From: Nitrosomonas sp. Is79A3
GTDB taxonomy: Bacteria; Pseudomonadota; Gammaproteobacteria; Burkholderiales; Nitrosomonadaceae
Assembly (NCBI RefSeq): GCF_000219585.1
Contig: NC_015731.1
Location: forward strand, 2,046,001-2,110,000
DNA length: 64,000 bases
Direction: 5' to 3'
Shown: positions 20,087 through 32,860 of the stretch, one piece after another
How positions within the stretch are numbered: position 1 is the stretch's first letter
Layout: each line of letters opens with the position of its first letter
Notes under the pieces: model-generated
Told to the model about the DNA's origin: nothing
Database searches by the model: none
The model's input: only the letters and a program-made list of their open reading frames with translations
Program-made: the position numbers and the translations under genes

Positions 20087-21346
20087 ATGTTCTACATAAA
20101 AAAAATACTTAGACACAAAAATCGAACATATAGATTTATACCCATATTTAGTTTGTTAGCATCAATATTGCTGATAGCACTCTCTGGTCTAACCTTAAAT
20201 GCCTGGGCAGCCACTGTGCCACCAGAAGTACAGGTGACGAAGAGTGAAATCATTGACTTCGAATTCGATCAAACGCACGCATTGCTTACTTTTACGGATA
20301 GAAACTCGAAATTATGGATTGCCAAAGTTGATCCGGTAACCGGCGGATTTAAACCATCGAACGGTCGTGGTTTGTTGGTAGATACAGGAGCCGCATTCAT
20401 GGCTGATTTCGGTAACGGCCCAGAATGGTTGATAAGCGCTGCGGGAACTGAAATAGTATATACAAAGTATCTACCAAATCAACCCCAAAGCCCAGCTACA
20501 GCTCGTGTTGCCCATGCAGTATCTAATAACGGTGTTTGGATACCCAATTTTATCGATGATGAAGTGGCGTATGCATCCCCTTTGGGCAATTCAGATAAGG
20601 ATGATCCGATTCCGAGAATAACCTATCAGTCTTCTCTCCAATCCCGCGATAGCCATCCATTTTACTGGCGCGAATTATATGCACCCGCAAGCGAGGAACT
20701 TGTTCCAAACACGCAAGGTTCAGTAGGTTCGAGACGATGGGTAGAAGGGATGCGTGCGGTCGTTTTTTCATCTACCTTCACGAATGACAATGGAGTTGCT
20801 GAGACACAATGCTTTTTGTACGATGTTGACACCAAGGTACTGGAACAGCTAACCTTTGATGACGGAGAGAAGGGCGCAATTTTTATGTGGAAAGCGCCAG
20901 AATTTGATAATGAATACGTGTTCTTTTCTATGGTCAACCGGAATGAAATCAGAGTATATCGCAAGATAGCTGAAACTGCAGGTGCCGATCCAAGATGGAC
21001 AGCTATTAGTAGCATTGTAGCTCCACGAGCTATTCCAAATATCTGGTCTCCTGAGTTTTTTACGCACAACGATAAATCTTATATTTTTTTCACGTTAAGC
21101 CCGAGTCCTGTTATTTTAGATATGCGGATTCCAACTTACTTGGCACTCACTGACCTTAGCAGCACAGGTTTCAGAATGCTTCATAACACCAAGAGTCTCA
21201 TTCGGGTGAGATCGGATCCAGAATTATTCGTAACATCAAACGGGCCCTATATTTATTATAATAGCTACATACCCCAAACGGATACATCCCCTGCTATTCA
21301 AGATGGCGTATGGCGTGTTGACCCTGGACTTGGACCAACACAATAA
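20087..21346 (+). CDS. Secreted beta-propeller-like protein of unknown function
   Basis: This 419-residue protein has a strong ribosome binding site, AGGAGG, before the ATG. The N-terminus has a basic region followed by a hydrophobic signal ending near AWAA (about residue 41), so it is probably exported. The mature part repeats short beta-strand patterns such as HALLTFTDRNSKLWIAKVD, ADFGNGPEWLISAAGTEIVY and SPEFFTHNDKSYIFF, suggesting a TolB- or oligogalacturonate-lyase-like propeller. I see no catalytic motif and cannot name a function. The MITE lies just upstream, between this gene and the MBL-fold hydrolase on the same strand. Confidence 0.6.
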   Translation: MFYIKKILRHKNRTYRFIPIFSLLASILLIALSGLTLNAWAATVPPEVQVTKSEIIDFEFDQTHALLTFTDRNSKLWIAKVDPVTGGFKPSNGRGLLVDTGAAFMADFGNGPEWLISAAGTEIVYTKYLPNQPQSPATARVAHAVSNNGVWIPNFIDDEVAYASPLGNSDKDDPIPRITYQSSLQSRDSHPFYWRELYAPASEELVPNTQGSVGSRRWVEGMRAVVFSSTFTNDNGVAETQCFLYDVDTKVLEQLTFDDGEKGAIFMWKAPEFDNEYVFFSMVNRNEIRVYRKIAETAGADPRWTAISSIVAPRAIPNIWSPEFFTHNDKSYIFFTLSPSPVILDMRIPTYLALTDLSSTGFRMLHNTKSLIRVRSDPELFVTSNGPYIYYNSYIPQTDTSPAIQDGVWRVDPGLGPTQ

Positions 21347-21463
21347 TCTTTAAAATGCTTTATGAGCCAATATCTTGCAGTAGTTATAGAGCCAATCATT
21401 AACCAGCATAGTTTGTCATAGTGGTGAAGGTTGGAATGCGGGGATTCTAATCAATCCTTTTTA

Positions 21464-21496
21464 TTGATTGACTCATTCTCAAGAAGAGTCAATCAA
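21464..21496. terminator. Stem-loop between convergent genes
   Basis: Perfect 11-bp arms (TTGATTGACTC and its complement) lie at 21464-21474 and 21486-21496 with an 11-base loop. The structure is about 118 bases after the propeller-gene stop and 137 bases after the stop of the opposing phosphatidyltransferase gene. There is no good T tract, so its terminator role is tentative. The remaining 21347-21632 sequence shows no gene. Confidence 0.45.
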
Positions 21497-21632
21497 TTTG
21501 ATCCGGGCAGAGAACCCAGACGGCGCACCACACTAGCGTCAAAAATGCAATATAGCACTCATCGTCGCAAGACTACGGTGAAATTACAAGTTAAAAACAA
21601 TATATATCCTGGAATCATAGAGCAATCAAGAT

Positions 21633-22232
21633 TTATATGTTTTTTTTACTACTATTTCCCCTTTTACACTCTAATGCTTGCCATACTGTTCTGACATCAA
21701 CGAGCTCATGGTCAATCAACATTGTAATGGCAATCTCTTCAATAGCTGCACAAAGGCAGAATAAGGCAGCGATTCTGAATGGCCAGTCGAGCAAGCCGGT
21801 AAAAAGTAAAATATAGCTTAATACAGTTATAGCTACTGCGAGTTTAGCACTCCATGTGTGGTAGCTAATAACGCTGTGAAATTTAATAAAACCAACGATT
21901 ACTGGCAGAATAAGACTGAGAATAATAATAATAAAATAAAGTTTCTCTCGTAGGATGATATCTGGCCATAATATCCAGGCGCAGGTTGCCATTGTCGAAT
22001 AGATTATGAAATCACCCCAACTGTCAAGGCGCGAACCTATCGTGGTAATCTGGTTTAATATTCTGGCAAGAAATCCATCAATTACGTCGGTAAATACTGC
22101 AAATAATAATACCCCAATAAACCAGTACGGCTGTTGAATAAATGCAAAGTAATACAGTACTGGTGCCATCAATATCCGAATTAGGCTAACCAGGTTAGGC
22201 AGATTGACTATTTGATCTTTAGCGTGATCCAT
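21633..22232 (-). CDS. CDP-alcohol phosphatidyltransferase family membrane protein
   Basis: This 199-residue integral membrane protein has the family signature DG-x2-AR-x8-G-x3-D-x3-D, seen as DGFLAR followed by GSRLDSWGD at about residues 50-75. About five or six hydrophobic segments follow. Enzymes of this family transfer a phosphatidyl group from CDP-diacylglycerol to an alcohol such as glycerol 3-phosphate, serine or inositol; the acceptor here cannot be told. GGAAGG precedes the ATG at good spacing. It is transcribed divergently from the EEP-family gene at 22669, and the pair may act in the same lipid pathway. Confidence 0.85.
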   Translation of the reverse strand: MDHAKDQIVNLPNLVSLIRILMAPVLYYFAFIQQPYWFIGVLLFAVFTDVIDGFLARILNQITTIGSRLDSWGDFIIYSTMATCAWILWPDIILREKLYFIIIILSLILPVIVGFIKFHSVISYHTWSAKLAVAITVLSYILLFTGLLDWPFRIAALFCLCAAIEEIAITMLIDHELVDVRTVWQALECKRGNSSKKNI

Positions 22233-22668
22233 AATAATAACCTTCCAACAATTAACTGGACTTCTTGAGCATCGTCCAGTGGTAAAGACAATAAGATGGA
22301 AGAAATCTCAAAATTATAAAAACTTGTATCATCATGAATGCAGGGAAAAGCGATCCCGGCACCTGATCAAGTAAAGGAGCTTTGCTGCTTGGGGTCATCT
22401 CGAGTCGATACTTAATATAATCGTCTCACTATACTTTTGAGAAGCCTAGCGCCCTATTGTTATGTGCTAACTTAACACCAAAATCAATCGCTAAGTTTTA
22501 ATTATCATTAAGAAGCATCCGTATTAATCTTAGTGCCCTATTTGCTATTATAATTAATTATATTGGCTGTAAGAATTCAACAGTCATTATTATGTAGAAT
22601 CAAGCAATAAGTTATACAGAAATTACTTCTGATTTGACTTAAGATCTGTACCGAAATTCAGGAACCGT
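22233..22668. other. Divergent intergenic region
   Basis: This 436-base AT-rich gap between two divergent genes must hold their promoters. I see no RNA gene, no long inverted repeat and no credible open frame. Confidence 0.4.
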
Positions 22669-23424
22669 ATGTCTAGTGCATCACTAAAAGTTTTAACCTA
22701 CAACATCCACAAGGGTTTTAGTGCAACTAATCTTCGATTTATCCTTCATGAAATAAAGAATTTATTGCGCCATATCGATGCCGATGTGATTTTTCTACAA
22801 GAAGTACACGGTGAACGCAACATCTCCAATAACCGGTTTGATGATTGGCCCAATAACCGGCAATTTGAATTTCTTGCAGATCAAGTTTGGCATCATTACG
22901 CATACGGAAAGAATGTTATTTATGAATCGGGACATCATGGTAACGCGATATTAAGTAAATATCCCTTTATTGAATGGGAGAATATTAATGTCTCTATGTT
23001 ACGATCAGCCAGTCGCAGTCTTTTACATGGAACGATTCAAGTTCCCGGAATCCATCAGAAAGTTCACATTATATGTGTACACTTGGGACTGTTTGGGCAT
23101 GAAAGAGAACGTCAACTTTCAACGCTAGCAAAACGCATCAACTCCCATGTTCCATCCAGTGAGCCATTGATCATTGCCGGCGATTTTAACGATTGGCGTG
23201 GTCGCGCAGAACACTACTTGCATCGAGATTTAGGTGTTAAGGAGGTTTTTAAGATGGCCCGTGGCGCATATGCACGCACCTTCCCTGCTTGGTTGCCTGT
23301 CTTATCAATGGATCGGATTTATTACCGCGGACTCGATGTTATCAACTGCAACCATTTACACGGCCAACCATGGCAACAATTGTCAGATCATATTCCGCTA
23401 TTTGCCGAATTCAAATTAATTTGA
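22669..23424 (+). CDS. Endonuclease/exonuclease/phosphatase (EEP) family protein
   Basis: This 251-residue protein carries the EEP family motifs in order: LTYNIHKG, VIFLQEVHGE (metal-binding Glu), HGNAILSKYP, IICVHLGLFGHER, IIAGDFNDWRG (catalytic DxN) and a terminal LSDHIPLFAEF (catalytic DH). In many proteobacteria a gene of this type (YbhP-like) sits beside cardiolipin synthase. Here the neighbour is a CDP-alcohol phosphatidyltransferase, so a phospholipid-related hydrolase role is plausible but inferred. There is no signal peptide. AGGA precedes the ATG. Confidence 0.85.
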   Translation: MSSASLKVLTYNIHKGFSATNLRFILHEIKNLLRHIDADVIFLQEVHGERNISNNRFDDWPNNRQFEFLADQVWHHYAYGKNVIYESGHHGNAILSKYPFIEWENINVSMLRSASRSLLHGTIQVPGIHQKVHIICVHLGLFGHERERQLSTLAKRINSHVPSSEPLIIAGDFNDWRGRAEHYLHRDLGVKEVFKMARGAYARTFPAWLPVLSMDRIYYRGLDVINCNHLHGQPWQQLSDHIPLFAEFKLI

Positions 23425-23443
23425 AATATTACTTCGATACCAA

Positions 23444-23474
23444 AAGAAGAAAATAAAAGTTTTATTTTCTTCTT
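23444..23474. terminator. Bidirectional terminator between EEP gene and lon
   Basis: Perfect 15-bp complementary arms at 23444-23458 and 23460-23474 meet around a single central base. The right arm overlaps the lon stop codon. The A-rich and T-rich arms place a T-rich run at the 3' side in either direction. It fits termination of two convergent transcription units, although the stem is weak in G+C. Confidence 0.7.
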
Positions 23475-25884
23475 AATGTTTAATTAAAGATTCCACTAAT
23501 TTTTCTTCACTACTTGACTGTAGAGTTGGCTGGGTAATGGGAGCAGGTATTAGTTCTGGTTTGTGCTCTAGCGCTAAATCAAGTACTTGATCTATCCATT
23601 TAACGGGATATATAGTTAGCTGATTTTTCACATTTGAAGGGATATCAGTTAAATCTTTCATATTCTTCTCAGGAATAATCACTGCCTTAATCCCGCCTCG
23701 ATGCGCAGCTAGTAATTTTTCCTTTAAACCGCCTATCGGAAGCACTTCACCTCTTAAAGTAATTTCTCCTGTCATAGCGACATCCGCTCTCACGGCGATA
23801 TTTGTAAGAACAGACACCATTGCAACACAAATTCCAATCCCGGCGCTTGGCCCATCTTTTGGTGTTGCACCTTCTGGGAGATGTATATGAATATCATTTT
23901 TTTGATAGAAGTCCTCCGCAATCCCTAACAGATGAGAACGTCCTCTAACAACAGAAAGTGCGGCTTGAATTGATTCCTGCATAACTTCACCGAGTTTTCC
24001 AGTAGTAATAGTTTTTCCTTTTCCAGGTAATACAACAGCTTCAATAGTCAACAGTTCACCACCGACTTCTGTCCAGGCTAACCCAGTTACTTGCCCCACT
24101 TGATTTTTTTCTTCTGCAACGCCATAAGTGTAACGTCTCACACCTAAGAATTTATCCAAATTTCGCGATGTAACAACTACTTTATTCTTTCCCTTTTTTA
24201 GCAACATCGCTTTTACAGCTTTCCGGCAGATTTTTGAAATTTCCCTTTCCATTGCTCTTACACCTGCTTCTCTTGTGTAATAGCGCGCAATATCTCGCAA
24301 CGCAGATTCCGATACGCTTAGCTCATTTTCCTCGAGACCATGATTACGCATCTGTTTGGTTAATAAATAGCGTGTGGCTATATTCAACTTCTCATCTTCT
24401 GTGTACCCTGATATTTGGATTACTTCCATACGATCAAGTAAAGCTGGAGGAATATTCAGAGTATTAGCTGTTGCCACAAACATAACGTCGGATAGATCAT
24501 ATTCCACCTCAATATAATGATCCACAAATGTATTATTCTGTTCTGGGTCAAGAACTTCCAGTAAGGCAGAAGAAGGATCACCACGAAAATCCATGCCCAT
24601 CTTATCCACTTCATCAAGTAAAAATAATGGATTCTTAACACCCACCTTACTCATATTGTGTAATATCTTGCCTGGCATTGATCCGATATAGGTTCTTCTA
24701 TGTCCACGTATCTCAGCTTCATCCCGCACACCACCTAGTGACATACGTACGAATTTTCTGTTTGTGGCATGTGCAATTGATTGCCCAAGCGAGGTCTTGC
24801 CAACGCCAGGCGGGCCAACAAGACAAAGGATCGGTGCTTTCATTTTGTTTACGCGTTGCTGAACAGCCAGATATTCAACAATCCGCTCTTTGACTTTTTC
24901 TAAACCGTAATGATCCTTATCAAGAACTTTTTCCGCTGCGCTCAAATCAAGATTTATTTTACTTTTCTTTTTCCATGGCAAAGCCACGAGTGCATCAATA
25001 TAGTTTCGTACTACTGTTGCTTCCGCAGACATCGGAGACATTAAGCGAAGCTTTTTTAATTCTGATTCAGCTTTTGTATGTGCTTCTTTGGGCATTTGAG
25101 CAGACTTGATTTTTTTCTCAATTTCATCAATATCAGCGCCGTCCTCTCCTTCGCCTAATTCTTTCTGGATCGCTTTTACTTGTTCGTTTAGGTAGTAGTC
25201 ACGTTGACTTTTCTCCATCTGTCGTTTAACTCTACCGCGAATACGCTTTTCAACTTGCAGAATATCTAATTCCGTTTCCAACAAACCTAGTAAATGTTCC
25301 AAACGTTTGGATACATCAAAGATTTCCAGAACTTCCTGCTTTTGCTCAAGTTTTAATGGCAAATAAGCGGCAATTGTATCAGCCAAGCGTCCAGCATCGT
25401 CTATACCACCCAATGAAGTGATAATTTCTGGTGGAATTTTCTTATTAAGTTTAACGTATTGATCAAACTGAGTCAGAATGGCACGTCGCATCGCCTCTGC
25501 TTCTGGGTTATCTGTTGTTTCAGGCAATACTTGCGATGCTCTGCCAGAAAAATGAGTCTCAGAATCAATTAAATCCAGAATACGAGCACGATGATTACCT
25601 TCTACCAAGACCTTAACAGTTCCATCTGGTAGCTTCAACATTTGTAATAAGCTCGCAATACTACAAACGTTATAGAGATCCTCAGGTGCAGGGTCATCTT
25701 TAGATGCTATTTTCTGGGCAACAAGTAGAATATTTTTATTCGACTCCATTGCAAGTTCAAGTGCTTTAATGGATTTCTGTCTTCCAACAAAAAGTGGTAT
25801 GACCATGTGCGGAAAGACAACCACATCACGCAACGGCAGGAGTGGCAGTATCAATTGCTCAGAACTCTCAATCAAAGAAGTCAT
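23473..25884 (-). CDS. lon: ATP-dependent Lon protease
   Basis: This 803-residue, full-length Lon is an ATP-dependent serine protease of the cytoplasm that removes misfolded and regulatory proteins. The N-terminal substrate domain starts with [20 protein letters not shown]. The AAA+ domain has Walker [11 protein letters not shown] near residue 355 and [10 protein letters not shown]. The catalytic Ser is in KDGPSAGIG (about 677) and the Lys in GGLKEKLLA (about 719). It follows clpX after 152 bases, completing the usual tig-clpP-clpX-lon order; an additional promoter in that gap is possible but not clear. Confidence 0.97.
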   Translation of the reverse strand: MTSLIESSEQLILPLLPLRDVVVFPHMVIPLFVGRQKSIKALELAMESNKNILLVAQKIASKDDPAPEDLYNVCSIASLLQMLKLPDGTVKVLVEGNHRARILDLIDSETHFSGRASQVLPETTDNPEAEAMRRAILTQFDQYVKLNKKIPPEIITSLGGIDDAGRLADTIAAYLPLKLEQKQEVLEIFDVSKRLEHLLGLLETELDILQVEKRIRGRVKRQMEKSQRDYYLNEQVKAIQKELGEGEDGADIDEIEKKIKSAQMPKEAHTKAESELKKLRLMSPMSAEATVVRNYIDALVALPWKKKSKINLDLSAAEKVLDKDHYGLEKVKERIVEYLAVQQRVNKMKAPILCLVGPPGVGKTSLGQSIAHATNRKFVRMSLGGVRDEAEIRGHRRTYIGSMPGKILHNMSKVGVKNPLFLLDEVDKMGMDFRGDPSSALLEVLDPEQNNTFVDHYIEVEYDLSDVMFVATANTLNIPPALLDRMEVIQISGYTEDEKLNIATRYLLTKQMRNHGLEENELSVSESALRDIARYYTREAGVRAMEREISKICRKAVKAMLLKKGKNKVVVTSRNLDKFLGVRRYTYGVAEEKNQVGQVTGLAWTEVGGELLTIEAVVLPGKGKTITTGKLGEVMQESIQAALSVVRGRSHLLGIAEDFYQKNDIHIHLPEGATPKDGPSAGIGICVAMVSVLTNIAVRADVAMTGEITLRGEVLPIGGLKEKLLAAHRGGIKAVIIPEKNMKDLTDIPSNVKNQLTIYPVKWIDQVLDLALEHKPELIPAPITQPTLQSSSEEKLVESLIKH

Positions 25885-26036
25885 ATCTACTCATTTATAA
25901 AATTCAAAATTGATTAATAAAATATATGCACTGATCAGAAATTAAAGATGCAAAATCAATATGAATTAGCATATATCTATCAATCATAAATACTTAAAAT
26001 AGGGCCGTTAAATAAGCATATTCTGTTCCTGACCAA

Positions 26037-27314
26037 TTATTTGGAACGTTTAGCAACCTTGGATTGATCAGAATAAATTAATATTGGCTTAATATCATCA
26101 TTGATCGAATTATAGTCAATGACAACCTTAGAAACATTTTCTAATGACGGAAGATCGTACATAATATCCAGCAATATTTCTTCCAGAATTGAGCGTAATC
26201 CACGCGCACCTGTTTTGCGTGTTAATGCTCGTTTTGCAATTGCTTTTAGTGCTGGTTCCCGGAATTCCAGATCTACCCCTCCTTCCATATTGAACATTTT
26301 CCAGTATTGCTTAACGAGTGCGTTCTTGGGTTCTGTCAATATTTGAATCAATGCCGCTTCATTAAGTTCTTCTAATGTAGCTACAACGGGTAAACGTCCA
26401 ACAAATTCTGGAATCAAGCCAAATTTAACCAAATCTTCAGGCTCTACTTGCTGTAATACTTTATTCATATCCTTGCGCGTATGATTTTTTACATCAACAC
26501 CAAAACCAATCCCCCCCTTTTCGGTCCGCGCTCTAATCACTTTATCGAGACCATCAAATGCGCCACCACAAATAAACAGAATATTGGTGGTATCAACTTG
26601 AATAAATTCTTGATTAGGGTGTTTTCTTCCCCCTTGAGGAGGAACCATCGCAATAGTTCCTTCAATTAATTTCAATAGTGCCTGCTGCACGCCTTCACCT
26701 GAAACATCTCGTGTAATTGATGGATTATCCGATTTGCGAGAGATTTTATCTATTTCATCAATGTATACAATGCCTCGTTGCGCTTTCTCAGCATCATAAT
26801 TACATTTCTGCAGCAATTTCTGAATAATATTCTCTACATCTTCGCCGACATATCCTGCTTCAGTCAAAGCTGTGGCATCTGCCATGATGAAAGGCACATC
26901 TAAAAGTCGCGCCAAGGTTTGTGCGAGTAGCGTTTTACCCGAACCGGTCGGACCGACAAGCAGAATATTACTTTTTGAGAGCTCAATATCATCTGTATCA
27001 TCTGATTTTGTTACATTTTTCAGGCGCTTATAGTGATTATAAACCGCTACGGAAAGTATCTTTTTGGCTGACTCTTGTCCTATTACATATTGATCCAGTA
27101 TTTGGCAGATTTCACGAGGTACCGGCAAATTTGATTTGACCAGTTTTGTCGCATCATCACCTTGCATTTCTTCACGGATGATGTCGTTACACAAATCAAT
27201 ACACTCATCGCAAATAAATACAGAAGGGCCGGCAATAAGTTTTCTTACTTCATGTTGACTTTTGCCGCAAAAAGAACAGTAAAGAAGTTTCTCGCTACTA
27301 GCTTTGTCTGGCAT
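26037..27314 (-). CDS. clpX: ClpX, ATPase subunit of ClpXP protease
   Basis: This 425-residue protein begins with the zinc-binding domain, CSFCGKSQ followed by CDECIDLC, which recognises substrates and adaptors. The AAA+ core has Walker [11 protein letters not shown] near residue 120, Walker [11 protein letters not shown], the [19 protein letters not shown] sensor region and the ClpP-contacting IGFG loop (GGIGFGVDV). ClpX unfolds tagged proteins and feeds them to ClpP. It lies 66 bases after clpP. Confidence 0.97.
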   Translation of the reverse strand: MPDKASSEKLLYCSFCGKSQHEVRKLIAGPSVFICDECIDLCNDIIREEMQGDDATKLVKSNLPVPREICQILDQYVIGQESAKKILSVAVYNHYKRLKNVTKSDDTDDIELSKSNILLVGPTGSGKTLLAQTLARLLDVPFIMADATALTEAGYVGEDVENIIQKLLQKCNYDAEKAQRGIVYIDEIDKISRKSDNPSITRDVSGEGVQQALLKLIEGTIAMVPPQGGRKHPNQEFIQVDTTNILFICGGAFDGLDKVIRARTEKGGIGFGVDVKNHTRKDMNKVLQQVEPEDLVKFGLIPEFVGRLPVVATLEELNEAALIQILTEPKNALVKQYWKMFNMEGGVDLEFREPALKAIAKRALTRKTGARGLRSILEEILLDIMYDLPSLENVSKVVIDYNSINDDIKPILIYSDQSKVAKRSK

Positions 27315-27380
27315 ATTATTATCCTACAGTAATCGAGTTTAAATACCCGTGATTAAAACAATTGCTTACAAGCACTTCAC

Positions 27381-28022
<642 letters not shown>

Positions 28023-28023
28023 T

Positions 28024-29328
28024 TCAAGATATCCCCATCAGCTCATCGAATGTCACTGTTCTGTCAATTAATTTTATTTTTTCAAGTGCCCAATTTACTA
28101 CATTCTCTTCCAGAGCTAATGATTCAGCTTCTTGCAAGCGTTCTGGAGAAGCGTAATGCCATTTAACCACTTGTTCTGGATTTTCATAACTTTGCGCCGC
28201 ATCTTCAATTATGTTACGAACTTGTTCTGACGTGGCCTTAAGTGCGTGAACCTTTACAAGTTCTGCCAGAATCAAACCTAATTTTACGCGATACTCTGCT
28301 TTTTCTTTAAAAAGATCGGCTGTAAGAGGTATATCTTTCGCTTTCATTCCTCGCGCTTCAAAGTCACTTCTCGCATTCTGCATTAATCTTTCTTTTTCCT
28401 GATTAATCAGTATGCTAGGCGCTTCAATTCGAGTGTTATCTAAAAATGCTTGCATAATTTGCTCTTTGATTCTCGATCTAATACGCTTTGAAACTTCACG
28501 TTCGAGATCTTTATGTATTCCTTCTCGCAATTTTTTGATATCTCCATCGGGAATACCCAACAACTTGGCAAATTCCGCATCGACATTTGGCAATACCGGT
28601 TCTTCAAGCTCATTTAGTTTTGCTTCAAATGTAACGGTCTTTCCAGCGATATCTTTACCGTGATAATCATCCGGAAAAGCAACATCAAATGATTTATTGT
28701 TCCCTACTTTCATACCAATCAGTGAAGCTTCGAAATCCTTTAGGAATTTTCCATCCCCGATTATCAACTGAATACCTTCAGCCTTTCCACCAGGAAAATC
28801 ATCACCATCAACAGTCCCATGGTAATCTATCTTGACACGATCCCCCTTTTTTGCCGCGCGACTAACTGGTTCATATGTCACGCGCTGTTTACATATCATA
28901 TCCAAGGTCTTATCAATGTCAGCTTCCTCAATCTGCACAGTAGGCCGTTCGATATTTTGCTTACTTAAATCGCCTAATACTATTTCCGGATAAACTTCGA
29001 ATGTTGCACTGACCGTGTAGAGTGTCTCGTTATCATTCGCTGCTTTCGCTTCAAAGCGTGGGTACCCAGCAACCTGCAGGTTATGTTCCTTAACGGTATC
29101 CTTAAATTCTTTATGCACAGCATCATTTAACACATCTTGTTGGACTTGCATGCCATACATTTGTGTAATTATTCTTATTGGAACTTTTCCAGGACGGAAA
29201 CCATGTAATTTGGTTGTCTTCGCCAGCCGTTTTAAGCGATTCTCAATTTCACCCTGCAGTTTTTCCAGAGAAATTGTAATATCACAACGACGTTCTAGTG
29301 TACCGAGATTTTCTACATTTGATCCCAT
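28024..29328 (-). CDS. tig: Trigger factor
   Basis: This 434-residue ribosome-associated chaperone has peptidyl-prolyl isomerase activity. The N-terminal ribosome-binding signature GFRPGKVP is at about residue 44. The FKBP-like domain is in the middle ([19 protein letters not shown]), and the C-terminal helical chaperone arms follow. It heads the protein quality-control operon. The 107 bases between its start and the tRNA-Leu gene hold the promoter. Confidence 0.97.
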   Translation of the reverse strand: MGSNVENLGTLERRCDITISLEKLQGEIENRLKRLAKTTKLHGFRPGKVPIRIITQMYGMQVQQDVLNDAVHKEFKDTVKEHNLQVAGYPRFEAKAANDNETLYTVSATFEVYPEIVLGDLSKQNIERPTVQIEEADIDKTLDMICKQRVTYEPVSRAAKKGDRVKIDYHGTVDGDDFPGGKAEGIQLIIGDGKFLKDFEASLIGMKVGNNKSFDVAFPDDYHGKDIAGKTVTFEAKLNELEEPVLPNVDAEFAKLLGIPDGDIKKLREGIHKDLEREVSKRIRSRIKEQIMQAFLDNTRIEAPSILINQEKERLMQNARSDFEARGMKAKDIPLTADLFKEKAEYRVKLGLILAELVKVHALKATSEQVRNIIEDAAQSYENPEQVVKWHYASPERLQEAESLALEENVVNWALEKIKLIDRTVTFDELMGIS

Positions 29329-29435
29329 TAAAGTTCCTGACTGATTAGATATTTTTCAATATATTACATTGCTACCCGATTATTATTTTTTGATATTATC
29401 GAATAGAAAACTCTGCAATAACATACAAATCCATT

Positions 29436-29520
<85 letters not shown>

Positions 29521-29591
29521 ATTTCATTTTACCTACTAATTATACCTTTTAATCCCGCTAACCGCAGCCAGATCATTCAATACATAGTACT

Positions 29592-30338
29592 TTAGCAAAA
29601 TACAGTATGACCACTCATTCCTTTACTATCTGGTCCCATCAAATATAAATAAGATGGCATCAAATCTTCAGGTTGCCGCATTGTTAGCTTGACTTCACCT
29701 GGGTGTGTTTTGGCGCGTTGCGGGGAATTAACGATGCCTGGCACAAGTGTATTGATCCGTAAATTTGGCATGACATCCCACTCATCGGCTTGCACTTTTG
29801 CTAATGCTTCTATTCCAGCTTTTGCCACTGTAATTCCTCCCCAATAAGCCGATGGTTTATGCCCATAAGAACTCGATGTCACTATGACACTGGCATCAGG
29901 AGAAGCTTTTAACAAAGGCAGACATGCTTTAGTCAAGGCAAATGGAGCAATCAAATTAACTTGCAGCATTGCTCGCCATTGCTGAACAGTCTGATTTTCT
30001 AGTGGACTTAACCCATATAAAAATGCAGCATTGTGCAAAATTCCATCCAAACGACCCAGCTGTTGTTCGATGGCTAGTGCTATCACCGCAAAGTCATTTT
30101 CTTCGGCATGTTCCAAATCTAATGGATAAATTAGAGCTTGTGCTTTACCAATAGTTTCAATTTCATCATAAACTGATTCCAGCTTTTTTACTTTGCGGCC
30201 ATGCAAGATCACCGTAGCTCCATAACTTGCATAAGTCAGTGCCGCAACACGTCCCAGACCTTGCCCTGCACCAGTAATGAGTATTACACGATTTTTAAGT
30301 AGATCTTTGGGTGCGGAATAGTTTTCTAATTTATTCAT
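29592..30338 (-). CDS. YciK-like short-chain dehydrogenase lacking the catalytic Tyr
   Basis: This 248-residue Rossmann-fold protein has the cofactor motif TGAGQGLG near residue 21 and NAAFLYG corresponding to the NAG motif. The catalytic region reads TSSSYGHKPSAYWGGITVAK. Aligned with YciK-type proteins (as I recall, ANWGAYAASK), the YxxxK tyrosine position holds Ile (ITVAK), while the Lys and the upstream Ser are kept. Another Tyr lies four residues earlier. The protein may use a shifted Tyr or be non-catalytic. The start region has no strong ribosome binding site. It stands alone between groEL and the tRNA-Leu gene. Confidence 0.85.
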   Translation of the reverse strand: MNKLENYSAPKDLLKNRVILITGAGQGLGRVAALTYASYGATVILHGRKVKKLESVYDEIETIGKAQALIYPLDLEHAEENDFAVIALAIEQQLGRLDGILHNAAFLYGLSPLENQTVQQWRAMLQVNLIAPFALTKACLPLLKASPDASVIVTSSSYGHKPSAYWGGITVAKAGIEALAKVQADEWDVMPNLRINTLVPGIVNSPQRAKTHPGEVKLTMRQPEDLMPSYLYLMGPDSKGMSGHTVFC

Positions 30339-30430
30339 AAGTTGGAATTTATCACGATAAAGTATTTTTAGAGAAAATAAAACACCTTAATAAGTATCAT
30401 TATTCCTCCATTCAGCTCGTCAAGCATAAA

Positions 30431-30465
30431 AAAACAGACTCCAACAAAATATTGGAGTCTGTTTT
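30431..30465 (-). terminator. Rho-independent terminator of groES-groEL
   Basis: Perfect 14-bp arms at 30431-30444 and 30452-30465 enclose a 7-base loop. On the minus strand the stem ends in a run of seven T residues, 35 bases after the groEL stop. Confidence 0.92.
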
Positions 30466-30499
30466 ATATCAAAAATTTGAGTAGCGTAAGTATTAATAC

Positions 30500-32170
<1,671 letters not shown>

Positions 32171-32209
32171 TCAATACATTATCTTTGGTGGGTTATTGAA
32201 TTAAAACGT

Positions 32210-32500
32210 TTAGCCTTCAATTACACCCATAATATCTTCTTCACGCATGACTAAAAGCTCTTCGCCTTGAACTTTGACAGATTGCCCAGCATATTTACCA
32301 AACAATACTTTGTCGCCAACTTTAACTTCCAATGGACGGATTTTTCCGTCATCCCCGGCTTTTCCTTTTCCCACTGCCAGAATTTCACCTTGATCAGGTT
32401 TTTCTGCTGCACTGTCTGGAATAACAATACCTGATGCGGTTCTGCGTTCATCTTCTAATCGTTTGACGATAACACGATCATGCAAAGGGCGAATATTCAT
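32210..32500 (-). CDS. groS: GroES co-chaperonin
   Basis: This 96-residue co-chaperonin caps GroEL. It has [16 protein letters not shown] at the N-terminus, the mobile loop region [12 protein letters not shown] and the C-terminal [16 protein letters not shown] precedes the ATG. It is the first gene of the operon, downstream of a CIRCE operator and a sigma-32-like promoter. Confidence 0.98.
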   Translation of the reverse strand: MNIRPLHDRVIVKRLEDERRTASGIVIPDSAAEKPDQGEILAVGKGKAGDDGKIRPLEVKVGDKVLFGKYAGQSVKVQGEELLVMREEDIMGVIEG

Positions 32501-32611
32501 ACTATTTTCTCCAATTGAAATTGATAACCTGAAATTTACAAAATAATTTGCAATCTATTCTCATGAACTTTCGAAGCAGTTAGCGCTTCGTAATATTACA
32601 AAAAATCAATA

Positions 32612-32638
32612 TTAGCACTCACCAGACAAGAGTGCTAA
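32612..32638. promoter_or_regulatory. CIRCE operator (HrcA binding site)
   Basis: TTAGCACTC at 32612-32620 and GAGTGCTAA at 32630-32638 are separated by nine bases, an exact match to the CIRCE consensus. It lies 111 bases upstream of the groES start. HrcA bound here represses groESL until heat shock. Confidence 0.96.
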
Positions 32639-32640
32639 TA

Positions 32641-32670
32641 ATAATAGGGGTTCTTCCTCAGAATTTCAAG
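32641..32670 (-). promoter_or_regulatory. Sigma-32-type heat-shock promoter of groESL
   Basis: On the minus strand CTTGAAA (complement of 32664-32670) is followed after 13 bases by CCCCTATTAT (complement of 32641-32650), close to the sigma-32 consensus CTTGAAA and CCCCATNT. It sits immediately upstream of the CIRCE operator, so the operator would cover the transcription start. Confidence 0.82.
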
Positions 32671-32860
32671 CTGATGGATGCAAATTTTTTTATGTGCTTG
32701 TAAGGAAGTAAATAAATCCGGAATAAAAACGAAACAACTCTGGAATTAAATCAACGCACTGCTACCATACATCATTTGATCACAGAAGCATGGTTATTGA
32801 CAGAATTTGCAAAACAACGGGTGGTTTGAATGGGCTAGCAAACATCAATATATATATCAT

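Noticed and set aside
21431..21694. Plus-strand frame of 87 codons after the propeller gene
   Set aside because: It crosses a stem-loop and overlaps the end of the phosphatidyltransferase gene on the other strand, with no good start signal.
25885..26036. Possible heat-shock promoter upstream of lon (CCCTATTTT on the minus strand)
   Set aside because: No CTTGAAA-like element lies at the correct distance, so the site is not called.
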